Notes under the pieces: generated by a model
The model's database searches: none
What the model was told of the DNA's origin: nothing
The model's input: the letters and a program-made list of their open reading frames with translations, nothing else
Made by a program: the position numbers and the translations under genes
From: Sycon ciliatum
Taxonomy: Eukaryota > Porifera > Calcarea > Leucosolenida > Sycettidae
Assembly: GCF_964019385.1 (NCBI RefSeq)
Contig: NC_088645.1
Coordinates: 15,170,864 to 15,234,863 of the forward strand
Reading direction: 5' to 3'
DNA length: 64,000 nt
Shown here: positions 51,403 through 64,000 of the stretch, one piece after another
Position numbering within the stretch: position 1 is the stretch's first letter
Layout: each line of letters starts with the position of its first letter

Positions 51403-51769
51403 TTGCGACTAAACTATTCACAGCAGTGCCAAATATTTTGGGTCACTGAATGTGGGTGCCAGCGCCCTACAAGCAAACCAAAAATCAAATCAATGCGACC
51501 ACTGACATTGAAGCTGGGTCATTTTATAGAGAGGTACATTGAAATTCAAAGGTCAGCACAAATGGTCAAAATATGACATTTTCTCACCTTCCTGCCCGTT
51601 CACAGCTCAGAAAATGACAATGACCAGCCTCATCTTGTTGTGCAGCTGGACATAGACAAGTGAACCAAGAAAAAGAGCCACATTTCTCTAAAGAATTTGC
51701 CCAGGGCTGCTGAAAGCTGAAAAATAACCAATCTCACACTTTGGGGCTTTTTACCCGTGAATCTTCACT
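51403..51769 (+). repeat. Extra monomer in unit 2
   Basis: A 367-bp monomer without a positional counterpart in unit 1. It has CAAATATTTTGGG, GACATTGAAGCTGG, GGTCATTTTATAG and AAAATATGAC. The next monomer (51770) matches 27959 of unit 1 by AAATTAAATCAATGTGACC. However, 27959 also carries the CATTTTATAG variant of this extra monomer, a mosaic. Confidence 0.8.
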
Positions 51770-54700
51770 TTGCGACTAAACTATTCACAGCAGTGCCACA
51801 TTTTCTGGGTCACTGAATGTGGGTGCCAGCGCCCTACAAGCAAACCAAAAATTAAATCAATGTGACCACTGACATTACAGCTGGGTCATGTTATAGAGAG
51901 GTACATTGAAATTCAAAGGTCAGCACAAATGGTCAAAATCCGACATTTTCTCACCTTCCTGCCCGTTCACAGCTCAGAAAATGACAATGACCAGCCTCAT
52001 CTCGTTGTGCAGCTGGACATAGACAAGTGCACCAAGAAAAAGAGCCACATTTCTCTAAAGAACTTGCCCAGGGCTGCTGAAAGCTGAAAAATAACCAATC
52101 TCACAGTTTGGGGCTTTTTAACTATTCACAGCAGTGCCACATTTTCTGGGTCACTGAATGTGGGTGCCAGTGCCCTACAAGCAAACCAAAAATCAAATCA
52201 ATGCGACCACTGACATTACAGCTGGGTCATGTTATAGAGAGGTACATTGAAATTCAAAGGTCAGCACAAATGGTCAAAATCCGACATTTTCTCACCTTCC
52301 TGCCCGTTCACAGCTCAGAAAATGACAATGACCAGCCTCATCTCGTTGTGCAGCTGGACATAGACAAGTGCACCAAGAAAAAGATCCACATTTCTCTAAA
52401 GAACTTGCCCAGGGCTGCTGAAAGCTGAAAAATAACCAATCTCACACTTTGGGGCTTTTTCCCCGTGAATCTTCACTTTGCGACTAAACTATTCACAGCA
52501 GTGCCAAATTTTTTGGGTCACTGAATGTGGGTGCCAGCGCCCTACAAGCAAACCAAAAATCAAATCAATGCGACCACTGACATTACAGCTGGGTTATGTT
52601 ATAGAGAGGTACATTGAAATTCAAAGGTCAGCACAAATGGTCAAAATCCGACATTTTCTCACCTTCCTGCCCGTTCACAGCTCAGAAAATGACAATGACC
52701 AGCTTCATCTTGTTGTGCAGCGGGACATAGACAAGTGAACCAAGAAAAGACCCACATTTCTCTAAAGAACTTGCCCAGGGCTGCTGAAAGCTGAAAAATA
52801 ACCAATCTCACACTTTGGGGCTTTTTACCCGTGAATCTTCACTTTGGGACTAAACTATTCACAGCAGTGCCAAATTTTCTGGGTCACTAAATGTGGATGC
52901 CAGCGCCCTACAAGCAAACCAAAAATCAAATCAATGCGACCACTGACATTACAGCTGGGTCATGTTATAGAGAGGTACATTGAAATTCAAAGGTCAGCAC
53001 AAATGGTCAAAATCCGACATTTTCTCACCTTCCTGCCCGTTCACAGCTCAGAAAATGACAATGACCAGCCGCATCTCGTTGTGCAGCTGGACATAGACAA
53101 GTGAACCAAGAAAAAGACCCACATTTCTCTAAAGAACTTGCCCAGGGCTGCTGAAAGCTGAAAAATAACCAATCTCACAGTTTGGGGCTTTTTACCCGTG
53201 AATCTTCACTTTGCGACTAAACTATTCACAGCAGTGCCAAATTTTTTGGGTCACTGAATGTGGGTGCCAGCGCCCTACAAGCAAACCAAAAATCAAATCA
53301 ATGCGACCACTGACATTACAGCTGGGTCATGTTATAGAGAGGTACATTGAAATTCAAAGGTCAGCACAAATGGTCAAAATCCGACATTTTCTCACCTTCC
53401 TGCCCGTTCACAGCTCAGAAAATGACAATGACCAGCTTCATCTTGTTGTGCAGCGGGACATAGACAAGTGAACCAAGAAAAAGACCCACATTTCTCTAAA
53501 GAACTTGCCCAGGGCTGCTGAAAGCTGAAAAATAACCAATCTCACACTTTGGGGCTTTTTACCCGTGAATCTTCACTTTGGGACTAAACTATTCACAGCA
53601 GTGCCAAATTTTCTGGGTCACTAAATGTGGATGCCAGCGCCCTACAAGCAAACCAAAAATCAAATCAATGCGACCACTGACATTACAGCTGGGTCATGTT
53701 ATAGAGAGGTACATTGAAATTCAAAGGTCAGCACAAATGGTCAAAATCCGACATTTTCTCACCTTCCTGCCCGTTCACAGCTCAGAAAATGAAAATGACC
53801 AGCCTCATCTTGTTGTGCAGCTGGACATAGACAAGTGAACCAAGAAAAAAAACCACATTTCTCTAAAGAACTTGCCCAGGGCTGCTGAAAGCTGAAAAAT
53901 AACCAATCTCACAGTTTGGGGCTTTTTACCCGTGAATCTTCACTTTGCGACTAAACTATTCACAGCAGTGCCACATTTTCTCGGTCACTGAATGTGGGTG
54001 CCAGCGCCCTACAAGCAAACCAAAATCAAATCAATGCGACCACTGACATTACAGCTGGGTCATGTTATAGAGAGGTACATTGAAATTCAAAGGTCAGCAC
54101 AAATGGTCAAAATCCGACATTTTCTCACCTTCCTGCCCGTTCACAGCTCAGAAAATGACAATGACCAGCCTCATCTCGTTGTGCAGCTGGACATAGACAA
54201 GTGCACCAAGAAAAAGAGCCACTTTTCTCTAAAGAACTTGCCCAGGGCTGCTGAAAGCTGAAAAATAACCAATCTCACACTTTGGGGCTTTTTACCCGTG
54301 AATCTTCACTTTGCGACTTAACTATTCACAGCAGTGCCACATTTTCTGGGTCACTGAATGTGGGTGCCAGCGCCCTACAAGCAAACCAAAAATCAAATCA
54401 ATGCGACCACTGACATTACAGCTGGGTCATGTTATAGAGAGGTACATTGAAATTCAAAGGTCAGCACAAATGGTCAAAATCCGACATTTTCTCACCTTCC
54501 TGCCCGTTCACAGCTCAGAAAATGACAATGACCAGCCGCATCTCGTTGTGCAGCTGGACATAGACAAGTGAACCAAGAAAAAGAGCCACATTTCTCTAAA
54601 GAACTTGCCCAGGGATGCTGAAAGCTGAAAAATAACCAATCTCACAGTTTGGGGCTTTTTACCCGTGAATCTTCACTTTGCGACTAAACTATTCACAGCA

Positions 54701-55411
54701 GTGCCACATTTTCTGGGTCACTGAATGTGGGTGCCAGCGCCCTACAAGCAAACCAAAAATCAAATCGATGCGACCACTGACATTACAGCTGGGTCATGTT
54801 ATAGAGAGGTACATTGAAATTCAAAGGTCAGCACAAATGGTCAAAATCCAACATTTTCTCACCTTCCTGCCCGTTCACAGCTCAGAAAATGACAATGACC
54901 AGCCTCATCTCGTTGTGCAGCTGGCCATAGACAAGTGCACCAAGAAAAAGAGCCACATTTCTCTAAAGAACTTGCCCAGGGCTGCTGAAAGCTGAAAAAT
55001 AACCAATCTCACACTTTGGGGCTTTTTACCCGTGAATCTTCACTTTGCGACTAAACTATTCACAGCAGTGCCAAATTTTTTAGGTCACTGAATGTGGGTG
55101 CCAGCGCCCTACAAGCAAACCAAAAATCAAATCAATGCGACCACTGACATTACAGCTGGGTCATGTTATAGAGAGGTACATTGAAATTCAAAGGTCAGCA
55201 CAAATGGTCAAAATCCGACATTTTCTCACCTTCCTGCCCGTTCACAGCTCAGAAAATGACAATGACCAGCTTCATCTTGTTGTGCAGCGGGACATAGACA
55301 AGTGAACCAAGAAAAAGACCCACATTTCTCTAAAGAACTTGCCCAGGGCTGCTGAAAGCTGAAAAATAACCAATCTCACACTTTGGGGCTTTTTACCCGT
55401 GAATCTTCACT

Positions 55412-58400
55412 TTGGGACTAAACTATTCACAGCAGTGCCAAATTTTCTGGGTCACTAAATGTGGATGCCAGCGCCCTACAAGCAAACCAAAAATCAAATC
55501 AATGCGACCACTGACATTACAGCTGGGTCATGTTATAGAGAGGTACATTGAAATTCAAAGGTCAGCACAAATGGTCAAAATCCGACATTTTCTCACCTTC
55601 CTGCCCATTCACAGCTCAGAAAATGACAATGACCAGCCTCATCTCGTTGTGCAGCTGGACATAGACAAGTGAACCAAGAAAAAGACCCACATTTCTCTAA
55701 AGAACTTGCCCAGGGCTGCTGAAAGCTGAAAAATAACCAATCTCACAGTTTGGGGCTTTTTACCCGTGAATCTTCACTTTGGGACTAAACTATTCACAGC
55801 AGTGCCAAATTTTCTGGGTCACTAAATGTGGATGCCAGCGCCCTACAAGCAAACCAAAAATCAAATCAATGCGACCACTGACATTACAGCTGGGTCATGT
55901 TATAGAGAGGTACATTGAAATTCAAAGGTCAGCACAAATGGTCAAAATCCGACATTTTCTCACCGTCCTGCCCGTTCACAGCTCAGAAAATGACAATGAC
56001 CAGCCTCATCTCGTTGTGCAGCTGGACATAGACAAGTGCACCAAGAAAAAGAGCCACATTTCTCTAAAGAACTTGCCCAGGGCTGCTGAAAGCTGAAAAA
56101 TAACCAATCTCACACTTTGGGGCTTTTTACCCGTGAATCTTCACTTTGCGACTAAACTATTCACAGCAGTGCCAATTTTTTTAGGTGACTGAATGTGGGT
56201 GCCAGCGTCCTACAAGCAAACCAAAAATCAAATCAATGCGACCACTAACATTACCGCTGGGTCATGTTATAGAGAGGTACATTGAAATTCAAAGGTCAGC
56301 ACAAATGGTCAAAATCCGACATTTTCTCACCTTCCTGCCCGTTCACAGCTCAGAAAATGACAATGACCAGCCTCATCTTGTTGTGCAGCGGGACATAGAC
56401 AAGTGAACCAAGAAAAAGAGCCACATTTCTCTAAAGAACTTGCCCAGGGCTGCTGAAAGCTGAAAAATAACCAATCTCACACTTTGGGGCTTTTTACCCG
56501 TGAATCTTCACTTTGCGACTTAACTATTCACAGCAGTGCCACATTTTCTGAGTCACTGAATGTGGATGCCAGCGCCCTACAAGCAAACCAAAAATCAAAT
56601 CAATGCGACCACTGACATTACAGCGGGGTCATGTTATAGAGAGGTACATTGAAATTCAAAGGTCAGCACAAATGGTCAAAATCAGACATTTTCTCACCTT
56701 CCTGCCCGTTCACAGCTCAGAAAATGACAATGACCAGCCTCATCTTGTTGTGCAGCTGGACATAGACAAGTACACCAAGAAAAAGAGCCACATTTCTCTA
56801 AAGAACTTGCCCAGGGCTGCTGAAAGCTGAAAAATAACCAATCTCACACTTTGGGGCTTTTTACCCGTGAATCTTCACTTTGCGACTAAACTATTCACAG
56901 CAGTGCCACATTTTCTGGGTCACTGAATGTGGATGCCAGCGCCCTACAAGCAAACCAAAAATCAAATCAATGCGACCACTGACATTACAGCTGGGTCATG
57001 TTATAGAGAGGTACATTGAAATTCAAAGGTCAGCACAAATGGTCAAAATCCGACATTTTCTCGTTCACAGCTCAGAAAATGACAATGACCAGCCTCATTT
57101 TGTTGTGCAGCTGGGCATAGAAAAGTGCACCAAGAAAAAGAGCCACATTTCTCTAAAGAACTTGCCCAGGGCTGCTGAAAGCTGAAAATAACAAATCTCA
57201 TAGTTTGGTGCTTTTTATCCGTGAATCTTCACTTTGCGACTAAACTATTCACAGCAGTGCCAAATTTTTCAGGTCACTGAATGTGGGTGTCAGCGCTCTA
57301 CAAGCAAACCAAAAATCAAATCAATGCGACCACTGATATTACAGCTGGGTCATGTTATAGAGAGGTACATTGAAATTCAAAGGTCAGCACAAATGGTCAA
57401 AATCCGACATTTTCTCACCTTCCTGCCCGTTCACAGCTCAGAAAATGACAATGACCAGCCTCATCTTGTTGTGCAGCTGGACATAGACAAGTGAACCAGG
57501 AAAAAGAGCCACATTTCTCTAAAGAACTTGCCCAGGGCTGCTGAAAGCTGAAAAATAACCAATCCCACAGTTTGGGGCTTTTTACCCGTGAATCTTCACT
57601 TTGCGACTAAACTATTCACAGCAGTGCCAAATTTGTTGGCTCACTCAATGTAAGTGCCAGCGCCCTACAAGCAAACCAAAAATCAAATCAATGCGACCAC
57701 TGACATTACAGCTGGGTCATGTTATAGAGAGGTACATTGAAATTCAAAGGTCAGCACAAATGGTCAAAATCCGACATTTTCTCACCTTCCTGCCCGTTCA
57801 CAGCTCAGAAAATGACAATGACCAGCCTCATCTTATTGTGCAGCTGGACATAGACAAGTGCACCAAGAAAAAGAGCCACATTTCTCTAAAGAACTTGCCC
57901 AGGGCTGCTGAAAGCTGAAAAATAACCAATCTCACAGTTTGGAGCTTTTTACCCGTGAATCTTCACTTCGCGACTAAACTATTCACAGCAGTGCCAAATT
58001 TTTGGGGTCACTGAATGTGGGTGCCAGCGCCCTACAAGCAAACCAAAAATCAAATCAATGCTACCACTGACATTACAGCTGGGTCATGTTATAGAGAGGT
58101 ACATTGAAATTCAAAGGTCAGCACAAATGGTCAAAATCCGACATTTTCTCACATTCCTGCACGTTCACAGCTCAGAAAATGACAATGACCAGCCTCATCT
58201 CGTTGTTCAGCTAGACATAGACAGGTGCACCAAGAAAAAGAGCCACATTTCTCTAAAGAACTTGCCCAGGGCTGCTGAAAGCTGAAAAATAACCAATCTC
58301 ACAGTTTGGGGCTTTTACCCGTGAATCTTCACTTTGCGACTAAACTATTCACAGCAGTGCCACATTTTCTGGGTCACTGAATGTGGATGCCAGCGCCCTA

Positions 58401-58700
58401 CAAGCAAACCAAAAATCAAATCAATGCGACCACTGACATTACAGCTGGGTCATGTTATAGAGAGGTACATTGAAATTCAAAGGTCAGCACAAATGGTCAA
58501 AATCCGACATTTTCTCACCTTCCTGCCCGTTCACAGCTCAGAAAATGACAAGGACCAGCCTCATCTCGTTGTGCAGCTGGACATAGACAAGTGCACCAAG
58601 AAAAAGAGCCACATTTCTCTAAAGAACTTGCCCAGGGCTGCTGAAAGCTGAAAAATAACCAATCTCACAGTTTGGGGCTTTTTACCCGTGAATCTTCACT
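55412..58700 (+). repeat. 9-monomer block, single copy in unit 2
   Basis: Counterpart of 31601-34889, present once. The following monomer at 58701 matches 38179, showing the arrangement without the extra copy. Confidence 0.9.
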
Positions 58701-61700
58701 TTGCGACTAAACTATTCACAGCAGTGCCAAATATTTTGGGTCACTGAATGTGGGTGCCAGCGCCCTACAAGCAAACCAAAAATCAAATCAATGCGACCAC
58801 TGACATTACAGCTGGGTCATGTTATAGAGAGGTACATTGAAATTCAAAGGTCAGCACAAATGGTAAAAATCCGACATTTTCTCACCTTCCTGCCCATTCA
58901 CAGCTCAGAAAATGACAATGACCAGCGTCATCTCGTTGTGCAGCGGGACATAGTCAAGTGAACCAAGAAAAAGGGCCACATTTCTCTAAAGAACTTGCCC
59001 AGGGCTGCTGAAAGCTGAAAAATAACCAATCTCACAGTTTGGGGCTTTTTACCCGTGAATCTTCACTTTGCGACTAAACTATTCACAGCAGTGCCACATT
59101 TTCTGGGTCACTGAATGTGGATGCCAGCACCCTAGAAGCAAACCAAAAATCAAATCAATGCGACCACTGACATTACAGCTGGGTCATGTTATAGAGAGGT
59201 ACATTGAAATTCAATGGTCAGCACAAATGGTCAAAATCCGACATTTTCTCACCTTCCTGCCCGTTCACAGTTAAGAAAATGACAATGACCAGCCTCATCT
59301 TGTTGTGCAGCTGGACATAGACAAGTGCACCAAGAAAAAGAGCCACATTTCTCTAAAGAACTTGCCCAGGGCTGCTGAAAGCTGAAAAATAACCAATCTC
59401 ACAGTTTGGGGCTTTTTACCCGTGAATCTTCACTTTGCGACTAAACTATTCACAGCAGTGCCACATTTTTTGGGTCACTGAATGTGGATGTCAGCGCTCT
59501 ACAAGCAAACCAAAAATCAAATCAATGCGACCACTGACATTACAGCTGGGTCATGTTATAGAGAGGTACATTGAAATTCAAAGGTCAGCACAAATGGTCA
59601 AAATCCGACATTTTCTCACCTTCCTGCCCGTTCACAGCTCAGGAACTGACAATGACCAGCCTCATCTTGTTGTGCAGCAGGACATAGACAAGGGCACCAA
59701 GAAAAAGAGCCACATTTCTCTAAAGAACTTGCCCAGGGCTGCTGAAAGCTGAAAAATATCCAATCTCACAGTTTGGGGCTTTTTACCCGTGAATCTTCAC
59801 TTTGCGACTAAACTATTCACAGCAGTGCCACATTTTTTGGGTCACTGAATGTGGGTGCCAGCGCCCTACAAGGAAACCAAAAATCAAATCAATGCTACCA
59901 CTGACATTACAGCTGGGTCATGTTATAGAGAGGTACATTGAAATTCAAAGGTCAGCACAAATGGTCAAAATCCGACATTTTCTCACCTTCCTGCCGGTTC
60001 ACAGCTCAGAAAATGACAATGACCAGCCTCATCTTGTTGTGCAGCTGGACATAGACAAGTGCACCAAGAAAAAAACCCACATTTCTCTAAAGAATTTGCC
60101 CAGGGCTGCTGAAAGCTGAAAAATAACCAATCTCACAGTTTGGGGCTTTTTACCCGTGAATCTTCACTTTGCGACTAAACTATTCGCAGCAGTGCCAAAT
60201 TTTTTGGGTCACTGAATGTGGGTGCCAGGGCCCTACAAGCAAACCAAAAATCAAATCAATGCGACTACTGACATTACAGCTGGGTCATGTTATAGAGAGG
60301 TACATTGAAATTCAAAGGTCAGCACAAATGGTCAAAATCCGACATTTTCTCACCTTCCTGCCCGTTCACAGCTAAGAAAATGACAATGACCAGCCTCATC
60401 TTTGTTGTGCAGCTGGACATAGACAAGTGAACCAAGAAAAAGAGCCACATTTCTCTAAAGAACTTGCCCAGGGCTGCTGAAAGCTGAAAAATAACCAATC
60501 TCACAGTTTGGGGCTTTTTACCCGTGAATCTTCACTTTGCGACTAAACTATTCACAGCAGTGCCAAATTTTCTGGGTCACTAAATGTGGATGCCAGCGCC
60601 CTACAAGCAAACCAAAAATCAATATCAATGCGACCACTGACATTACAGCTGGGCCATGTTATAGAGAGGTACATTGAAATTCAAAGGTCAGCACAAATGG
60701 TCAAAATCCGACATTTTCTCACCTTCCTGCCCGTTCACAGCTCAGAAAATGACAATGACCAGCCTCATCTCGTTGTGCAGCTGGACATAGACAAGTGAAC
60801 CAAGAAAAAGACCCACATTTCTCTAAAGAACTTGCCCAGGGCTGCTGAAAGCTGAAAAATAACCAATCTCACAGTTTGGGGCTTTTTACCCGTGAATCTT
60901 CACTTTGCGACTAAACTATTCACAGCAGTGCCACATTTTCTGGGTCACTGAATGTGGATGCCAGCGCCCTAGAAGCAAACCAAAAATCAAATCAATGCGA
61001 CCACTGACATTACAGCTGGGTCATGTTATAGAGAGGTACATTGAAATTCAATGGTCAGCACAAATGGTCAAAATCCGACATTTTCTCACCTTCCTGCATG
61101 TTCACAGTTAAGAAAATGACAATGACCAGCCTCATCTTGTTGTGCAGCTGGACATAGACAAGTGCACCAAGAAAAAGAGCCACATTTCTCTAAAGAACTT
61201 GCCCAGGGCTGCTGAAAGCTGAAAAATAACTAATCTCACAGTTTGGGGCTTTTTACCCGTGAATCTTCACTTTGCGACTAAACTATTCACAGCAGTGCCA
61301 AATTTTTTGGGTCACTGAATGTTGATGTCAGCGCTCTACAAGCAAACCAAAAATCAAATCAATGCGACCACTGACATTACAGCTGGGTCATGTTATAGAG
61401 AGGTACATTGAAATTCAAAGGTCAGCACAAATGGTCAAAATCCGACATGTTCTCACCTTCCTGCCCGTTCACAGCTCAGAAAATGACAATGAGCAGCCTC
61501 ATCTTGTTCTGCAGCTGGACATAGACAAGTACACCAAGAAAAAGAGCCACATTTCTCTAAAGAACTTGCCCAGGGCTGCTGAAAGCTGAAAAATAACCAA
61601 TCTCACAGTTTGGGGCTTTTTACCCGTGAATCTTCACTTTGCGACTAAACTATTCACAGCAGTGCCACATTTTCTGGATCACTGAATGTGGATGCCAGCG

Positions 61701-64000
61701 CCCTACAAGCAAACCAAAAATCAAATCAATGCGACCACTGACATTACAGCTGGGTCATGTTATAGAGAGGTACATTGAAATTCAAAGGTCAGCACAAATG
61801 GTCAAAATCCGACATTTTCTCACCTTCCTGCCCGTTCACAGCTAAGAAAATGACAATGACCAGCCTCATCTCGTTGTGCAGCTGGACATAGACAAGTGCA
61901 CCAAGAAAAAGAGCCACATTTCTCTAAAAAACTTGCCCAGGGCTGCTGAAAGCTGAAAAATAACCAATCTCACAGTTTGGGGCTTTTTACCCGTGAATCT
62001 TCACTTTGCGACTAAACTATTCACAGCAGTGCCACATTTTCTGGGTCACTGAATGTGGATGCCAGCGCCCTACAAGCGAACCAAAAATCAAATCAATGCG
62101 ACCACTAACATTACAGCTGGGTCATGTTATAGAGAGGTACATTGAAATTCAAAGGTCAGCACAAATGGTCAAAATCCGACATTTTCTCACCTTCCTGCCC
62201 GTTCACAGCTCAGAAAATAACAATGACCAGCCTCATCTTGTTGTGCAGCTGGGCATAGACAAGTGCACCAAGAAAAAGAGCCACATTTCTCTAAAGAACT
62301 TGCCCAGGGCTGCTGAAAGCTGAAAATAACAAATCTCATAGTTTGGGGCTTTTTACCCGTGAATCTTCACTTTGCGACTAAACTATTCACAGCAGTGCCA
62401 AATTTGTTTGGTTACTGAATGTGGGTGCCAGCGCCCTGCAAGCAAACCAAAAATCAAATCAATGCGACCACTGACATTACAGCTGGGTCATGTTATAGAG
62501 AGGTACATTGAAATTCAAAGGTCAGCACAAATGGTCAAAATCCGACAATTTCTCACCTGCCTGCCCGTTCACAGCTCAGAAAATGACAATGACCAGCCTC
62601 ATCTTGTTGTGCAGCTGGACATAGACAAGTGCACCAAGAAAAAGAGGCACATTTCTCTAAAGAACTTGCCCAGGGCTGCTGAAAGCTGAAAAATCTCCAA
62701 TCTCACAGTTTGGGGCTTTTTACCCGTGAATCTTCACTTTGCGACTAAACTATTCACAGCAGTGCCAAATTTTTTGCGTCACTGAATGTGGGTGCCAGCG
62801 CCCTACAAGCAAACCAAAAATCAAATCAAATCAATGCTACCACTGACATTACAGCTGGGTCATGTTATAGAGAGGTACATTGAAATTCAAAGGTCAGCAC
62901 AAATGGTCAAAATCCGACATTTTCTCACCTTCCTGCCCGTTCACAGCTCAGAAAATGACAATGACCAGCCTCATCTTGTTGTGCAGCTGGACATAGACAA
63001 GTGCACCAAGAAAAAGAGCCACATTTCTCTAAAGAACTTGCACAGGGCTGCTGAAAGCTTAAAAATAACCAATCTCACAGTTTGGGGCTTTTTACCCGTG
63101 AATCTTCACTTTGCGACTAAACTATTCACAGCAGTGCCACATTTTCTGGGTCACTGAATGTGGATGCCAGCGCCCTACAAGCAAACCAAAAATCAAATCA
63201 ATGCGACCACTGACATTACAGCTGGGTCATGTTATAGAGAGGTACATTGAAATTCAAAGGTCAGCACAAATGGTCAAAATCTGACATTTTCTCACCTTCC
63301 TGCCCGTTCACAGCTCAGAAAATAACAATGACCAGCCTCATCTTGTTGTGCAGCTGGGCATAGACAAGTGCACCAAGAAAAAGAGCCACATTTCTCTACA
63401 GAACTTGCCCAGGGCTGCTGAAAGCTGAAAAATATCCAATCTCACAGTTTGGGGCTTTTTACCCGTGAATCATCACTTTGCGACTAAACTATTCACAGCA
63501 GTGCCACATTTTCTGGGTCACTGAATGTGGGTGCCAGCGCCCTACAAGCAAACCAAAAATCAAATCAATGCGACCACTGACATTACAGCTGGGTCATGTT
63601 ATAGAGAGGTACATTGAAATTCAAAGGTCAGCACAAATGGTCAAAATCCAACATTTTCTCACCTTCCTGCCCGTTCACAGCTCAGAAAATGACAATGACC
63701 AGCCTCATCTCGTTGTGCAGCTGGACATAGACAAGTGAACCAAGAAAAAGAGCCACATTTCTCTAAAGAACTTGCCCAGGGCTGCTGAAAGCTGAAAAAT
63801 AACCAATCTCACAGTTTGGGGCTTTTTACCCGTGAATCTTCACTTTGCGACTAAACTATTCACAGCAGTGCCACATTTTCTGGGTCGCTGAATGTGGATG
63901 CCAGCGCCCTACAAGCAAACCAAAAATCAAATCAATGCGACCACTGACATTACAGCTGGGTCATGTTATAGAGAGGTACATTGAAATTCAAAGGTCAGCA

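Larger units (their letters stand above)
42517..63038 (+). repeat. Segmental duplication unit 2 (20,522 bp)
   Basis: Second copy of 18770-42516. The length difference is fully accounted for: 23,747 minus 3,289 (9-monomer block), minus 304 (composite insertion), plus 367 (extra monomer at 51403), plus 1 gives 20,522. Its right end continues into AACTTGCACAGGG rather than the AACTAGCCCAGGG seen at the unit 1 right end, which fixes the outer edge of the homology. Confidence 0.9.
50081..64000 (+). repeat. 367-bp satellite array, block 3
   Basis: Satellite resuming in register after the second retrotransposon copy. It follows the monomer order of 26637-42516 with two copy-number changes: one extra monomer (51403-51769), and a single rather than double 9-monomer block (55412-58700). 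From about 63039 it continues into monomers that have no counterpart after unit 1. The last monomer is cut by the window edge. Confidence 0.98.

Overview
The window is almost entirely a eukaryotic tandem satellite array. A 367-bp monomer repeats head to tail, in one orientation, from the first base to the last: about 164 complete monomers plus a partial one at each end. I see no host gene, tRNA, rRNA or CRISPR array. The only non-satellite DNA is one composite retrotransposon insertion, present twice (24832-26636 and 48580-50080). It carries 3' ends of non-LTR retrotransposons (LINEs), AATAAA signals and simple-sequence tails. This points to heterochromatic, possibly pericentromeric, DNA of an animal, probably an invertebrate. 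I cannot name the species, and an arthropod such as a tick is only a guess.

Layout. 1-18769: satellite with local higher-order repeats of 2, 4 and 5 monomers. 18770-42516: first unit of a large tandem segmental duplication (23,747 bp). It contains a 3-monomer higher-order repeat, the retrotransposon composite, a run of deletion-marked monomers and an internal 9-monomer (3,289-bp) duplication. 42517-63038: second unit (20,522 bp), near-identical. The length difference is fully explained by four events: 3,289 bp less (no 9-monomer duplication), 304 bp less (shorter composite), 367 bp more (one extra monomer) and 1 bp more (one A). 63039-64000: satellite that follows unit 2.

The composite reads as nested insertions. 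A 5'-truncated plus-strand LINE entered one monomer after a GGGTCA motif, with no net gain or loss of satellite sequence. Its 3' region holds a CTG/TTG microsatellite, into which a minus-strand LINE with a (CAA)n tail inserted. In unit 1 only, a second and shorter minus-strand copy sits inside that tail microsatellite.

Nothing here works together as a gene system. The interest lies in how the array evolves (unequal crossover, block amplification, short conversion tracts), in apparent LINE targeting of satellite and microsatellite DNA, and in conserved sub-motifs of the monomer: a cluster of nuclear-receptor-like half-sites and a short inverted repeat. All comparisons were made by reading the sequence, not by alignment software.
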